Shown here: positions 35,148 through 43,887 of the stretch, one piece after another
How positions within the stretch are numbered: the first letter of the stretch is position 1
Layout of the letters: every line of letters starts with the position of its first letter
Assembly: GCF_016859125.1 (NCBI RefSeq)
Contig: NZ_CP069338.1
Coordinates: forward strand, 4,217,501 to 4,281,500
Origin: Archangium violaceum
GTDB lineage: Bacteria; Myxococcota; Myxococcia; Myxococcales; Myxococcaceae
Direction: 5' to 3'
Length of the DNA stretch: 64,000 bases
Translations under genes and position numbers: made by a program
The notes under the pieces: model-generated
Told to the model about the DNA's origin: nothing
Databases searched by the model: none
What the model saw: only the letters and a program-made list of their open reading frames with translations

Positions 35148-35162
35148 AGGAGGCTTTCGTTG
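35148..35162 (+). promoter_or_regulatory. Ribosome site that fixes a TTG start of rsbR
   Basis: A perfect AGGAGG (35148-35153) lies six bases before TTG at 35160-35162. No ATG or GTG at a proper distance opens the same frame, so rsbR starts at TTG. Confidence 0.7.
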
Positions 35163-36032
35163 ACCACTCGTATCCACGAGATCTTGAAGAAGTATTCCTC
35201 CGAGCTACTCACTGAGTGGCTCGCCGCCATTGTCACCAGCGGGGTTCGCCGTGACGCGCTGATGAAGGAAGCCGAGCTGCGCGAGCAGTGCTCCGAGTTC
35301 CTCCGGCTCCTCATCCAGGCCACCGAGTCCGGCAACCTCACCGACATCACCACCTCCGGGTACGCGGGCGTGCGGGAGATGCTGGATCGGCTGTCGCGCT
35401 CGCGCAGCCTGCAGGGCTTCTCCCCGTCGGAGACGGCCATCTTCATCTTCAGCCTCAAGCAGCCCCTGTTCGACCGGCTGCGCCGCGAACTTGCCGAACA
35501 GCCGCAGTCGGTGGTGGACGAGATGTGGAGCGCCACCTCCCTGCTGGACAAGCTGGGCCTCTACACCACGGAAGTGCACCAGCGCACGCGCGAGGAGGTC
35601 ATCGTCCGCCAGCAGCAGGAGATGATGGAGCTGTCCACTCCCGTGGTGCAGCTGTGGGACCGCATCGTCTGCCTGCCGCTCATCGGCACGCTGGACAGCG
35701 GGCGCACCCAGACGGTGATGGAGACGCTGCTGCAGCGGATTGTCGAGACGGGCGCGGAGATCGCCATCATCGACATCACCGGCGTGCCCACCGTGGACAC
35801 CCTCACCGCCCAGCACCTCATCAAGACGGTGACGGCCACCCGGCTGATGGGCGCCGAGTGCGTCATCAGCGGCATCCGGCCGCAGATTGCCCAGACCATC
35901 GTTCACCTGGGCGTGGACCTGGCTGGCGTGGTGACCAAGTCCAGCGTGGCGGGGGCCTTCAACTGGGCGCTCAAGCGCCTCAGCCAGTCCGTCACGAGCT
36001 CGGGCGCTCGCAACGCGGTGGGAAAGGTCTAG
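35160..36032 (+). CDS. rsbR: RsbR-type stressosome sensor/scaffold protein
   Basis: 290 aa from TTG at 35160. The N-terminal helical domain (about 1-150) resembles the RsbR-type globin-like/RsbRD input domain (IHEILKKYSSELLTEWLAAI). The C-terminal STAS domain (about 165-280) has LPLIGTLDSGRTQTVMETLLQ and DITGVPTVDTLTAQHL, which contains the threonine site phosphorylated by RsbT in RsbR proteins. RsbR and RsbS form the 1.8-MDa stressosome that sequesters RsbT. No haem or flavin site is evident. It is first in a six-gene operon, 13 nt before rsbS. Confidence 0.9.
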   Translation: MTTRIHEILKKYSSELLTEWLAAIVTSGVRRDALMKEAELREQCSEFLRLLIQATESGNLTDITTSGYAGVREMLDRLSRSRSLQGFSPSETAIFIFSLKQPLFDRLRRELAEQPQSVVDEMWSATSLLDKLGLYTTEVHQRTREEVIVRQQQEMMELSTPVVQLWDRIVCLPLIGTLDSGRTQTVMETLLQRIVETGAEIAIIDITGVPTVDTLTAQHLIKTVTATRLMGAECVISGIRPQIAQTIVHLGVDLAGVVTKSSVAGAFNWALKRLSQSVTSSGARNAVGKV

Positions 36033-36045
36033 GCGGAGCTTTCTC

Positions 36046-36447
36046 ATGGAGCGCATTCCCATCCTCCGCATGGGCAAGGTCCTGCTGGTCACCATCCAGG
36101 TGGACATGCACGACCAGCTCGCGGTGACCCTGCAGGATGACTTGACCTCGAAGATCGTCGAGACCGGCGCTCGCGGCGTGCTCATCGACATCTCCTCGCT
36201 GGAGGTGGTGGACTCCTTCATCGGACGCATCCTCGGCAACATCGCCAACATGTCGCGCGTGCTGGACGCGCAGACGGTGGTGGTGGGCATGCAGCCAGCG
36301 GTGGCCATCACCCTGGTGGAGCTGGGGATGTCCCTGCCCGGTATCCGCACCGCCCTCAACGTCGAGAAGGGCATGGCGCTGTTGCAGGCCTCCATGGAGG
36401 CGGACGAGGCGGAGCTCGAGGTCCCGGATGCAAGTCTTGAGGACTGA
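36046..36447 (+). CDS. rsbS: RsbS-type STAS antagonist of the stressosome
   Basis: 133 aa, a single STAS domain. MERIPILRMGKVLLVTIQVD is the typical RsbS start. The phosphorylatable serine lies in VLIDISSLEVVDSFIGRIL. It forms the stressosome core with RsbR and is phosphorylated by RsbT. The last 20 nt overlap rsbT. A ribosome site (GGAG) lies 8-11 nt before the ATG. Confidence 0.92.
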   Translation: MERIPILRMGKVLLVTIQVDMHDQLAVTLQDDLTSKIVETGARGVLIDISSLEVVDSFIGRILGNIANMSRVLDAQTVVVGMQPAVAITLVELGMSLPGIRTALNVEKGMALLQASMEADEAELEVPDASLED

Positions 36448-36832
36448 GGTGATGCCGATCCGCTCCTCGCAGGACCTGGTGCTCGTGCGTCAGGCCGTGC
36501 GAACGTGGTCGGCCGAGCTCAAGTTCAGTCTCGTGGAACAGACCAAGATGGTGACCGCCGCCAGTGAGCTGGCGCGCAACACGTTGGATTACGGCAAGGG
36601 CGGGCAGGTGACCCTGGCGGTGGTCCAGGAAGGCATCCGCCGCGGGCTGCGGCTGTCCTTCGAGGACCAGGGGCCGGGTATTCCCGACGTCGAGCTGGCG
36701 ATGCGCGATGGGTATACCTCGGGTGGCGGCATGGGGCTCGGGCTGGGGGGCGCCAGGCGGCTCGTGAACGAGTTCGACATCGTCTCCAAAGTAGGGGAGG
36801 GGACCCGGGTCACGGTGACACGATGGAAGTGA
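36428..36832 (+). CDS. rsbT: RsbT-type serine kinase switch protein
   Basis: 134 aa, a GHKL-fold kinase. The N box is intact (TAASELARNTLDYGKGG), with FEDQGPGIPD and GGGMGLGLGGARRL for ATP binding. RsbT phosphorylates RsbR and RsbS, leaves the stressosome and activates a downstream phosphatase. Here the natural partners would be the proteins encoded immediately downstream. It overlaps rsbS by 20 nt and the next gene by 10 nt. Confidence 0.93.
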   Translation: MQVLRTEVMPIRSSQDLVLVRQAVRTWSAELKFSLVEQTKMVTAASELARNTLDYGKGGQVTLAVVQEGIRRGLRLSFEDQGPGIPDVELAMRDGYTSGGGMGLGLGGARRLVNEFDIVSKVGEGTRVTVTRWK

Positions 36833-37836
36833 GCTCCACGGCGATTGCGGTCACGGAGAGCAGTCAGGCGGGGCATGCGCGCCGGACGGCCTCGGCGCTG
36901 GCGGCTCGCCTGGGGTTCAGCGAGGAGGATCAGGGCAAGGTCGCCATCGTGGTGAGCGAGGCGGCCAAGAACCTGGTCGCCCATGCGCGCGAGGGGCAGA
37001 TCCTCCTGCGCACGCTCCACGCCGGCTCCCACGTGGGCGTGGAGATGCTCGCGCTGGACAAGGGGCCGGGCATGGTGGACGTGGAGCGCTGTCTGCGTGA
37101 CGGCTACTCCACCGCCGGCACAGGGGGCTCGGGCCTGGGCGCCATGCGGCGCATGTCCTGTTTGTTCGACATCTACTCCCAACCCGGCGTGGGGACGGTG
37201 GTGCTGGCCCGGCTGTGGTCCGGCAAGCCTCCTCCGGAGGACGGCCTGGACGTGGGCGTGGTGTGCGTGCCGAAGACGGGCGAGGAGGTGTGCGGTGACT
37301 CCTGGGCGGTGGACCGCAAGGACGGCCGCCTGGTCTTCCTCGTCGCGGATGGCCTGGGTCATGGGCCCGAGGCGGCACGGGCCTCGCGCGCGGCGGTGGT
37401 GTCCTTCCTCGAGCAGGGCTCGAGCGACGTGGTGGAGCTGCTGCGCGGCGCGCACCAGGAGCTGCACAGCACCCGGGGCGCGGCGGTGGCGCTCACCGCG
37501 CTGGACGGGGCGCGGCTCCACTTCTCCGGCGTGGGCAACATCGCCGCGGCCGTGGTGTCGCCAGAGGGTGGCATCCAGCGGATGGTCTCCATGAACGGGA
37601 CGCTGGGGCACCAGACGCACCGCATGCAGCAGTTCAGCTACACGTGGAACCAGGGGGACACCCTGGTGATGTGCTCGGACGGGCTGGCCACGCAGTGGCG
37701 GGTGGATGCCTATCCCGGGCTGCTCGCCCGGCATCCAGGCGTGGTGGCCGGGGTGTTGTTCCGGGACTTCTCCCGAGGGCGCGACGACGCGACGGTGCTG
37801 GTGGCGCGGGAGACCTCCCGGAGAGGCATGCCTTGA
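36823..37836 (+). CDS. RsbT-like ATPase fused to PP2C/SpoIIE phosphatase
   Basis: 337 aa. Residues about 1-135 form a second RsbT-like GHKL domain with an intact N box (VVSEAAKNLVAHAREG), DKGPGM and GTGGSGLGAMRRM. Residues about 145-335 are a SpoIIE/RsbX-type PP2C phosphatase with VCGDSWAV, LVFLVADGLGHGPEAARAS and SDGLATQW, providing metal-binding aspartates. RsbX resets the stressosome by dephosphorylating RsbR and RsbS; this may be its equivalent with a built-in kinase. It overlaps the next gene by four bases. Confidence 0.9.
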   Translation: MEVSSTAIAVTESSQAGHARRTASALAARLGFSEEDQGKVAIVVSEAAKNLVAHAREGQILLRTLHAGSHVGVEMLALDKGPGMVDVERCLRDGYSTAGTGGSGLGAMRRMSCLFDIYSQPGVGTVVLARLWSGKPPPEDGLDVGVVCVPKTGEEVCGDSWAVDRKDGRLVFLVADGLGHGPEAARASRAAVVSFLEQGSSDVVELLRGAHQELHSTRGAAVALTALDGARLHFSGVGNIAAAVVSPEGGIQRMVSMNGTLGHQTHRMQQFSYTWNQGDTLVMCSDGLATQWRVDAYPGLLARHPGVVAGVLFRDFSRGRDDATVLVARETSRRGMP

Positions 37837-39617
37837 GCGCCTCCATCTTCCAGGCCGAGCTGCGCACCGGACAGGACGTGGTGAACACCCGGCAGCGGGG
37901 GCGGCACATCGCCCAGGCCCTGGGCTTCGATGGACAGGATCAGGTGCGCATCGCCACCGCCATCTCCGAGGTGGCGCGGCTCGCCGCCTCCGAGGCCAAT
38001 GGCCACATCGAGTTCCTGTTGGAGGACTCGCCGGAGCCCTCCCTGGTCGTGCGGGTGCTCGCCCCGAACTCCAACCACGGGCTCGTCGCGGGCAGCACGC
38101 CGGACACGCTCCGGCCGGGGCCCGCGCTCGCTCCCGCGCAGCGGCTGATGGACCGGATGGCGCTGCGGCCGGGCGGGGATGGCCGGCTCCTGCTGGAGAT
38201 GGCCCAGCGTCTGCCGCACGCCTCGCCCTCGTCCCTGGTGGTGCAGTCGCTCCGGCAGGAGCTGGAGCGCAATCGGCGGGACAGCGCCGCGGACGAGCTG
38301 CAGCGGCAGAACGAGGAGCTGCTGCGCACGCTGGAGGAGCTGCACGCGCGCAAGGCCGAGGTGGAGCGGCTCAACCGCGAGCTGGAGGAGACCAACCGCG
38401 GCGTGGTGGCTCTCTACGCCGAGCTGGAGGAGAAGGCCGAGGCGCTGCGCCGCGCCTCGGACATGAAGACGCGCTTCATCTCCAACGTCAGCCACGAGCT
38501 GCGCACGCCCATCAGCTCCGTGCTCAACCTCTCGCGGCTGATGTTGGACCGCATCGACGGGCCGCTCAACGCCGAGCAGGAGAAGCAGCTCCTCTTCATC
38601 CGCAAGTCCGGCGAGGCCCTGCAGGAGCTCATCGACGACCTGCTGGACCTGGCGAAGATCGAATCCGGCCGCTCGGAGGTGCTGTGCGCGAGCTTCTCCG
38701 TGACGGAGCTGTTCGGCGCGCTGCGCGGGATGCTCCGGCCGCTGCGCGTGAACGAGGGCGTGTCGCTCGTCTTCGATGAGCCCCCGGAGATGCCGGAGCT
38801 GCACACCGACGAGCGGAAGCTCTCCCAGATTCTGCGCAACCTCGTCTCCAACGCGCTCAAGTTCACCCACCGTGGCGAGGTGCGGGTGTCGGTGGCCCCC
38901 GGCCCCGATGACACGGTGGTGTTCTCGGTGAGCGACACCGGCGTGGGCATCGCCCCCGAGGACCAGGAGCGCATCTTCGAGGAATTCGTCCAGGTGGAGG
39001 GCCCCCACCAGCAGGGGGTGAAGGGGACGGGGCTGGGGCTGCCTCTGTCACGGCGCCTGGCGGAGCTGCTGGGCGGCTCGCTCACCGTGGAGAGCCAGCC
39101 GGGCAAGGGCAGCACCTTCCATGCGACGGTGTCCCGCGACTACACCCAACGGCAGCGGGCCGCGGGGGAAGAGGAGGGCGCCTCCCAGACGTTGGAGGCG
39201 GATGGTTCGCACGCCCGCACGGTGCTCATCATCGACGACGATGAGGTCGCTCGCTACCTGCTCCAGCGGCTGTTGGGGGACACCTCCCTCCAGTTCCGCG
39301 AGGCGGCGTCGGGTCCGGAGGGGCTGCGTCTGGCAGGCGAGGTGCGGCCGGCCGCCATCCTCCTGGACATGTCGCTGCCGGGGATGGATGGCTTCGAGGT
39401 GTTGGAGGCCCTGCGGCGCGAGCAGGCCACCCGGAACATCCCGGTCGTCATCCATACCAGCCGCTCGCTGACGGAGCAGGAGCGCGGGCAGCTGCTTCCC
39501 CACGTGGTGGGTATCCTCTCCAAGAGTGGGCTCACGCGGGAGACGGCGTTCGAAATGGTACAAAAGGCGCTTTCCGGCCCGGGTCACCGACCTGGGGGCC
39601 TCTCCCGCCAGCCCTGA
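37833..39617 (+). CDS. Hybrid histidine kinase with degenerate RsbT-like N-terminus
   Basis: 594 aa from TTG at 37833 (TTGA overlap with the upstream stop), preceded by GGAGAGG. Residues about 1-125 resemble an RsbT-like domain, but the N box reads SEVARLAASEANG without the Mg-binding Asn, so it is probably inactive. A coiled coil (about 140-215) leads to HisKA (NVSHELRTPISSV, phospho-His), HATPase_c (LRNLVSNALKF, DTGVGI, GTGLGLPLS) and a receiver domain (about 465-585, LIIDDDEVARYLL, phospho-Asp in LLDMSLPGMDG). No membrane segment, so it is a soluble kinase probably fed by the stressosome. Confidence 0.9.
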   Translation: MSASIFQAELRTGQDVVNTRQRGRHIAQALGFDGQDQVRIATAISEVARLAASEANGHIEFLLEDSPEPSLVVRVLAPNSNHGLVAGSTPDTLRPGPALAPAQRLMDRMALRPGGDGRLLLEMAQRLPHASPSSLVVQSLRQELERNRRDSAADELQRQNEELLRTLEELHARKAEVERLNRELEETNRGVVALYAELEEKAEALRRASDMKTRFISNVSHELRTPISSVLNLSRLMLDRIDGPLNAEQEKQLLFIRKSGEALQELIDDLLDLAKIESGRSEVLCASFSVTELFGALRGMLRPLRVNEGVSLVFDEPPEMPELHTDERKLSQILRNLVSNALKFTHRGEVRVSVAPGPDDTVVFSVSDTGVGIAPEDQERIFEEFVQVEGPHQQGVKGTGLGLPLSRRLAELLGGSLTVESQPGKGSTFHATVSRDYTQRQRAAGEEEGASQTLEADGSHARTVLIIDDDEVARYLLQRLLGDTSLQFREAASGPEGLRLAGEVRPAAILLDMSLPGMDGFEVLEALRREQATRNIPVVIHTSRSLTEQERGQLLPHVVGILSKSGLTRETAFEMVQKALSGPGHRPGGLSRQP

Positions 39618-39680
39618 GCGCCACCCCACCTTCTTCCTTCCTTCGCGAGTATTCGCGAGTCACCTTGAGGAGACCGCAGC

Positions 39681-41648
39681 GTGTCTCAAAGGGAACCCAT
39701 CCTCCTCAACATCAACGACAACGACGCCAATCGCTATGCCGTCACGCGCATGCTGCGGGCGGCGGGCTTCCAGGTGTTGGAGGGGGGCACCGGGGCCGAG
39801 GCACTCCGCTTGACCGCCGAGGCGCGGCCGGACCTGGTCATCCTGGACGTGAAGCTGCCGGACCTCAATGGCATCGAGGTCTGCCGGCGGCTGAAGGCGG
39901 ACCCTCGCACGGCGGGCATCGCCGTGCTGCACCTGTCGGCCAACTACATCCGCACCGAGAACAAGGTGGAGGGGTTGGAGAGCGGGGCGGATGGCTACCT
40001 GACGCAGCCGGTGGACTCGGCGGAGCTGTTGGCCACGGTGCGCTCGTTGCTGCGCATGCGCCAGGCGGAGGAGGAGGCACGCGCCGCGGCGCTGCAGTGG
40101 AAGACGACCTTCGACTCACTGGGAGACGGGGTGTGTCTGTTGGACCGGGGCGGGCGGGTGATGCGCGCCAACCGGGCCTTCGTGTCCCTGTTGGGACTGT
40201 CCGATGAGCGGGTGTTGGGGCGGCCCTTCGAGGAGTTGATGCGGGCGGCGTCGGACACCGAGGCCGCGCTGCCTCCGTGCTGCGGGGCGGTGCTGGCCTG
40301 CCTCGGGGAGGCCGAGGTGTGCCTGCGGGCGCGCTGGTACCGCGTGGCGGCCAATCCGGTGGAGGAGGGCGCCGGGGGCACGGTGGTGGGGGCGGTGCGC
40401 ATCCTCACGGACATCACCCACCGCCGCGAGCTGGAGGACGCGCTGCGGCAGCGGGCGGCGGACCTGGCGGAGTCGGACCGGCGCAAGGACGAGTTCCTGG
40501 CGATGCTGGCGCACGAGCTGCGCAACCCCCTGGCGGCCATCGTCAACGCGCTGCACCTGGCGGAGGCCACGCAGCCGGAGGGCTCCGAGTCCAAGGCGAT
40601 GCGGGTGATGGTGCGGCAGAGCCAGCACATGGCGCGCATGGTGGATGATCTGCTGGACGTGTCGCGCTTCAACCGCGGCCACATCGAGCTGCGGCGGGCG
40701 CCGGTGGATCTGCGACAGGTGGTGCAGCACAGCGTGGACGCACGCCGGCGGTCGCTCGAGGAGAAGGGGCTGCACCTGGAGGTGTCGTTTCCCGCGGCCT
40801 CGGAGAGCCTGTGGCTCAACGGGGATGGCACGCGGCTGGAGCAGGTGGTCTCCAACCTGCTGGACAACGCGAGGAAGTACACCGAGCCCGGAGGCCACGT
40901 CTTCGTCGGGGTGATGGTGGAGCGCCACGGCAAGGAGCGTCAGGCGGTGCTGCGCGTGCGGGACACGGGCATCGGCATGAGCCCGGAGCTGATGGCTCGC
41001 GTGTTCGAGCTCTTCGTCCAGGCCGAGCAGCAGCTGGACCGCTCCCGGGGCGGACTGGGCATCGGGCTGACGCTGGTGCGGCGCCTGGTGGAGCTGCACG
41101 GTGGCACGGTGTCGGTGCACAGCGAGGGCGAGGGCAAGGGCAGCGAGCTCGTGGTGCGCCTGCCGTTGGAGGCCGCCCAGGAGGAGGCCGCCCAGGAGGA
41201 GGCCGCCCAGGAGGCGGCCGCGTCCGAGCCCGCCGAGGTGAAGCCGGAGAAGTCCGAGGACTCCTCGGTGCGGCGGGTGCTGCTGGTGGAGGACAACGAG
41301 GACACGCGCGAGGTGCTGCGCGAGCTGGTGGAGATGTGGGGCCACCGGGTGGAGGTGGCGGAGGACGGCTTCAAGGGCGTCCAGCTCTTCTCCTCGCTGC
41401 GGCCGCACGTCGCGCTGGTGGACCTGGGACTGCCGGGGATGGATGGCTTCCAGGTGGCGCGCAGGATTCGCGAGAGCGAGGGCGGCCAGGACGTCTTCCT
41501 GGTGGCGCTCACGGGCTACAGCGGCGATCACCGGACGCTGGCGGTGGAGGCGGGCTTCAACCTGCACATGGTGAAGCCGGTGAATCCGGACGAGCTGGAG
41601 CGGTTGTTGGAGCAGCTCCCCACCGTGGAGCGGCACCCCACCGCCTGA
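39681..41648 (+). CDS. Hybrid histidine kinase REC-PAS-HK-REC
   Basis: 655 aa from GTG at 39681, with GAGGAGA upstream. Domain order: receiver (about 5-120, phospho-Asp in LVILDVKLPDLNG), PAS (about 135-255), HisKA (LAMLAHELRNPLAAIVNAL), HATPase_c (VVSNLLDNARKY, DTGIGM, GGLGIGLTLVRRL), a repetitive AAQEE linker and a C-terminal receiver (about 535-650, LLVEDNEDTREVL, ALVDLGLPGMDG). Cytoplasmic. Last gene of the stressosome operon, 63 nt after the previous kinase. The two kinases may exchange phosphate through their receivers. No DNA-binding output is encoded nearby. Confidence 0.92.
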   Translation: MSQREPILLNINDNDANRYAVTRMLRAAGFQVLEGGTGAEALRLTAEARPDLVILDVKLPDLNGIEVCRRLKADPRTAGIAVLHLSANYIRTENKVEGLESGADGYLTQPVDSAELLATVRSLLRMRQAEEEARAAALQWKTTFDSLGDGVCLLDRGGRVMRANRAFVSLLGLSDERVLGRPFEELMRAASDTEAALPPCCGAVLACLGEAEVCLRARWYRVAANPVEEGAGGTVVGAVRILTDITHRRELEDALRQRAADLAESDRRKDEFLAMLAHELRNPLAAIVNALHLAEATQPEGSESKAMRVMVRQSQHMARMVDDLLDVSRFNRGHIELRRAPVDLRQVVQHSVDARRRSLEEKGLHLEVSFPAASESLWLNGDGTRLEQVVSNLLDNARKYTEPGGHVFVGVMVERHGKERQAVLRVRDTGIGMSPELMARVFELFVQAEQQLDRSRGGLGIGLTLVRRLVELHGGTVSVHSEGEGKGSELVVRLPLEAAQEEAAQEEAAQEAAASEPAEVKPEKSEDSSVRRVLLVEDNEDTREVLRELVEMWGHRVEVAEDGFKGVQLFSSLRPHVALVDLGLPGMDGFQVARRIRESEGGQDVFLVALTGYSGDHRTLAVEAGFNLHMVKPVNPDELERLLEQLPTVERHPTA

Positions 41649-41679
41649 GCTCGTCCGGCCCCGGCTCGCCGGTTCCCGC

Positions 41680-43287
41680 TCAGCGCGTGTAGCGCTGCAC
41701 GGTGCTGGAGTTGATGCCGCCCGTCACCAGCACCTCTCCCGTGTGCAACAGCGTCGCGGCATGGCCCAGGGGCGAAGACAGCGTGCCCGCGGACTGCCAC
41801 GCGTCCGTCGATGGATCGTACAGGGAGGCCTGTCCGCTCGAGGTCGTCACCAGCACCTCGCCCGAGTAGAGCAGCGTCGCGCTGACGGCCGAGGCCCCGC
41901 CCGGCAGGGTGGGGCCGGGGAGCCAGACGAGGCCGCTGTACGGATCATAGAAGTCGACCGCGTCGTGGCCTCCACCGAGGATCATCACCCTGCCCGAGTA
42001 GAGCTGGACGGCGAGGTGGCCGGTGCGTGCCCGCGGCATGTCCGGCGCGAACGACCAGCTGTTCGTGGCCGGGTCATACAACTGCGCGTCCTTTTGCGGC
42101 TGTGAGTCGAGGTCACCACCCGTGACCAGCACCTTGCCCGAGTAGAGCAGCGTCGCGGTGTGCTTGCGGCGAGGAGTGAAGATGGAGGGCCCCGCGCTCC
42201 ACTCGTTCGTGTCCGGGTCGTACAGCTCCACGGAGCGCGTCTCCGCGGAGCTGTTCGTCCAGAAGTTGGTGGTGGTGCCAGCCACCACCAGCACCTTGCC
42301 CGAGGGGAGCAGGGTCGCGGTGTGGGCGCTGCGCCCCTCGTTCATGCTGTCCGCGTACGACCACGTGCCCGTGGCCGGGTCGAACACCTCCGCAGCGGAG
42401 CTGTGGTAGGTCGGGGCCCTGCCGAGCCACCCACCCGCCACCAGCACCTTGCCCGAGGGGAGCAGGGTCGCGGTGTGGCGCCTGATGTGCCGGGCTCCGA
42501 GCGGGGGCGTGGGCGTCGAGACGTGGATGTACGGGTTGTACACCTCCGCCGTCTTGCCGTCCGTGGTGCCGCCCACCACCAGCACCTCGCCCGACTCGAG
42601 GACGGTCGCGGTGTGCTCGGAGCGCGCTTCGGTCAGGTTGCCGTCGGTGCTCCAGGAGCCCGCCTGCTCCTGGAGCGGGGTCTCCGAGACCACGATGTTG
42701 GGCGCCGTGGTGCTGGTGAAGAAGTCCGGGTACGTCGCGACGTAGTACTGGCCACCAAAGGTCTCCTCCGAGAGGAATCTGCCGCCCTTCTCGCCCTTGA
42801 CCTTCAGGGTGGTGCCATCGCTCAGGAGAGACAGCGACCCTCTGACGTAGCTGGCACTGCGCTCTCCGTACGACTGGAGGGCCTCGGAGCGCACCACCGC
42901 CAGGGTGTCCGGCGCCAGGTGCCGGATCTCCAGCCATGAGCCCGAGGTGCCGCTCGGCGAGTACCGGTTCGTGTAGCTGACGGCGACCCCCAAGTCATTG
43001 GCCACGAGGGAGAGCTGGGGAGGGTCGTACGCGCCCTCGAGCTCCACGCTGCCCGCGCCCCACGGGCACGAGGCCGAGGCCTGCCGGGTGATGACGGGCA
43101 CGTACGTGGGCGGGAAGGGCGGGACGACCTCCTTGTACGAGACGGTGAAGGTGCACCCGCGCGAGACCCCGGAGGTCAGCGCGGCGGCGCTCGTGACGAG
43201 CTTGCTCGAGTCTTCTGCGGTGGGCTCGCTACAGGCCGGCATCAGGAGGGCAATGGCGAGGGAGGAGACGAGTTTCACGGTTCTCAT
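41680..43287 (-). CDS. Kelch-repeat exported protein
   Basis: 535 aa, start ATG at 43287 (MRTVKLVSSLAIALLMPAC); the frame is open further upstream but without a signal-like start. Probably a lipoprotein or secreted protein, although the lipobox is weak. The N-terminal 200 residues are beta-rich with a few cysteines. Residues about 215-535 hold six to seven kelch-type repeats with the recurring HTATLLPSGKVLVAGG and AEVYNP or ELYDPDTNEWSA units, which form a beta-propeller. Related proteins in myxobacteria occur as large families. Function unknown. Confidence 0.82.
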   Translation of the reverse strand: MRTVKLVSSLAIALLMPACSEPTAEDSSKLVTSAAALTSGVSRGCTFTVSYKEVVPPFPPTYVPVITRQASASCPWGAGSVELEGAYDPPQLSLVANDLGVAVSYTNRYSPSGTSGSWLEIRHLAPDTLAVVRSEALQSYGERSASYVRGSLSLLSDGTTLKVKGEKGGRFLSEETFGGQYYVATYPDFFTSTTAPNIVVSETPLQEQAGSWSTDGNLTEARSEHTATVLESGEVLVVGGTTDGKTAEVYNPYIHVSTPTPPLGARHIRRHTATLLPSGKVLVAGGWLGRAPTYHSSAAEVFDPATGTWSYADSMNEGRSAHTATLLPSGKVLVVAGTTTNFWTNSSAETRSVELYDPDTNEWSAGPSIFTPRRKHTATLLYSGKVLVTGGDLDSQPQKDAQLYDPATNSWSFAPDMPRARTGHLAVQLYSGRVMILGGGHDAVDFYDPYSGLVWLPGPTLPGGASAVSATLLYSGEVLVTTSSGQASLYDPSTDAWQSAGTLSSPLGHAATLLHTGEVLVTGGINSSTVQRYTR

Positions 43288-43887
43288 GCGGTGTGGATCC
43301 TGTCGGGATGCCGCGCGAACGGTTTCCTGAGCAGCCGCCGCCATCATTCCGCTTTTCTCGATATCCTGTCTGTTTGTATTTTTCCTGATGAGCTGGATTC
43401 CAATCCCTCTCTTTTGCGCGCGCAACCCGTGAGGAGCGCGTGAAGCGTTGGTTTGTTTGACGCGTCGACGGTTGTGCGCGGAATATTGATGAAGTCACAA
43501 GAAGATTTCATCAGGACTGGCTTGCAACCCTTTGTCATCTTGCGTAATATTTCCCTCTCGTTTCCTGAGGTTCGAGAGAAAGGCCGGATGTCGTAAGTCA
43601 GACATCCGACGGGTGTCAATCCATACACCTCTTTCGAGAAATCCGTCTCGAATGAGGACACCCCCCGCTCTTGGTCGGAACCCCCTGAAATCAATTGCTT
43701 GCATGAAGTGGATGTAAAGCCTGGATACATCCGGGCTTATGTCCGCTGCGACACCGGCACTCCAGGGCGAAGTCGGGAGCATGCGGGTACGGAGGAGTTT
43801 CAGGGGTTTCTGGGCTTGGCTCGATCCCTGCTTCATGTCCTGGCGTCCGACGGCATGGCGCCGTCGGCACAGGAGGCGTTTCCCCCA
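43288..43887. other. Intergenic region between divergent kelch and M4 protease genes
   Basis: 600 nt with no supported gene. The part from about 43340 to 43700 is visibly richer in A and T than its surroundings, as expected for divergent promoters. No specific operator was recognised. Confidence 0.4.
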
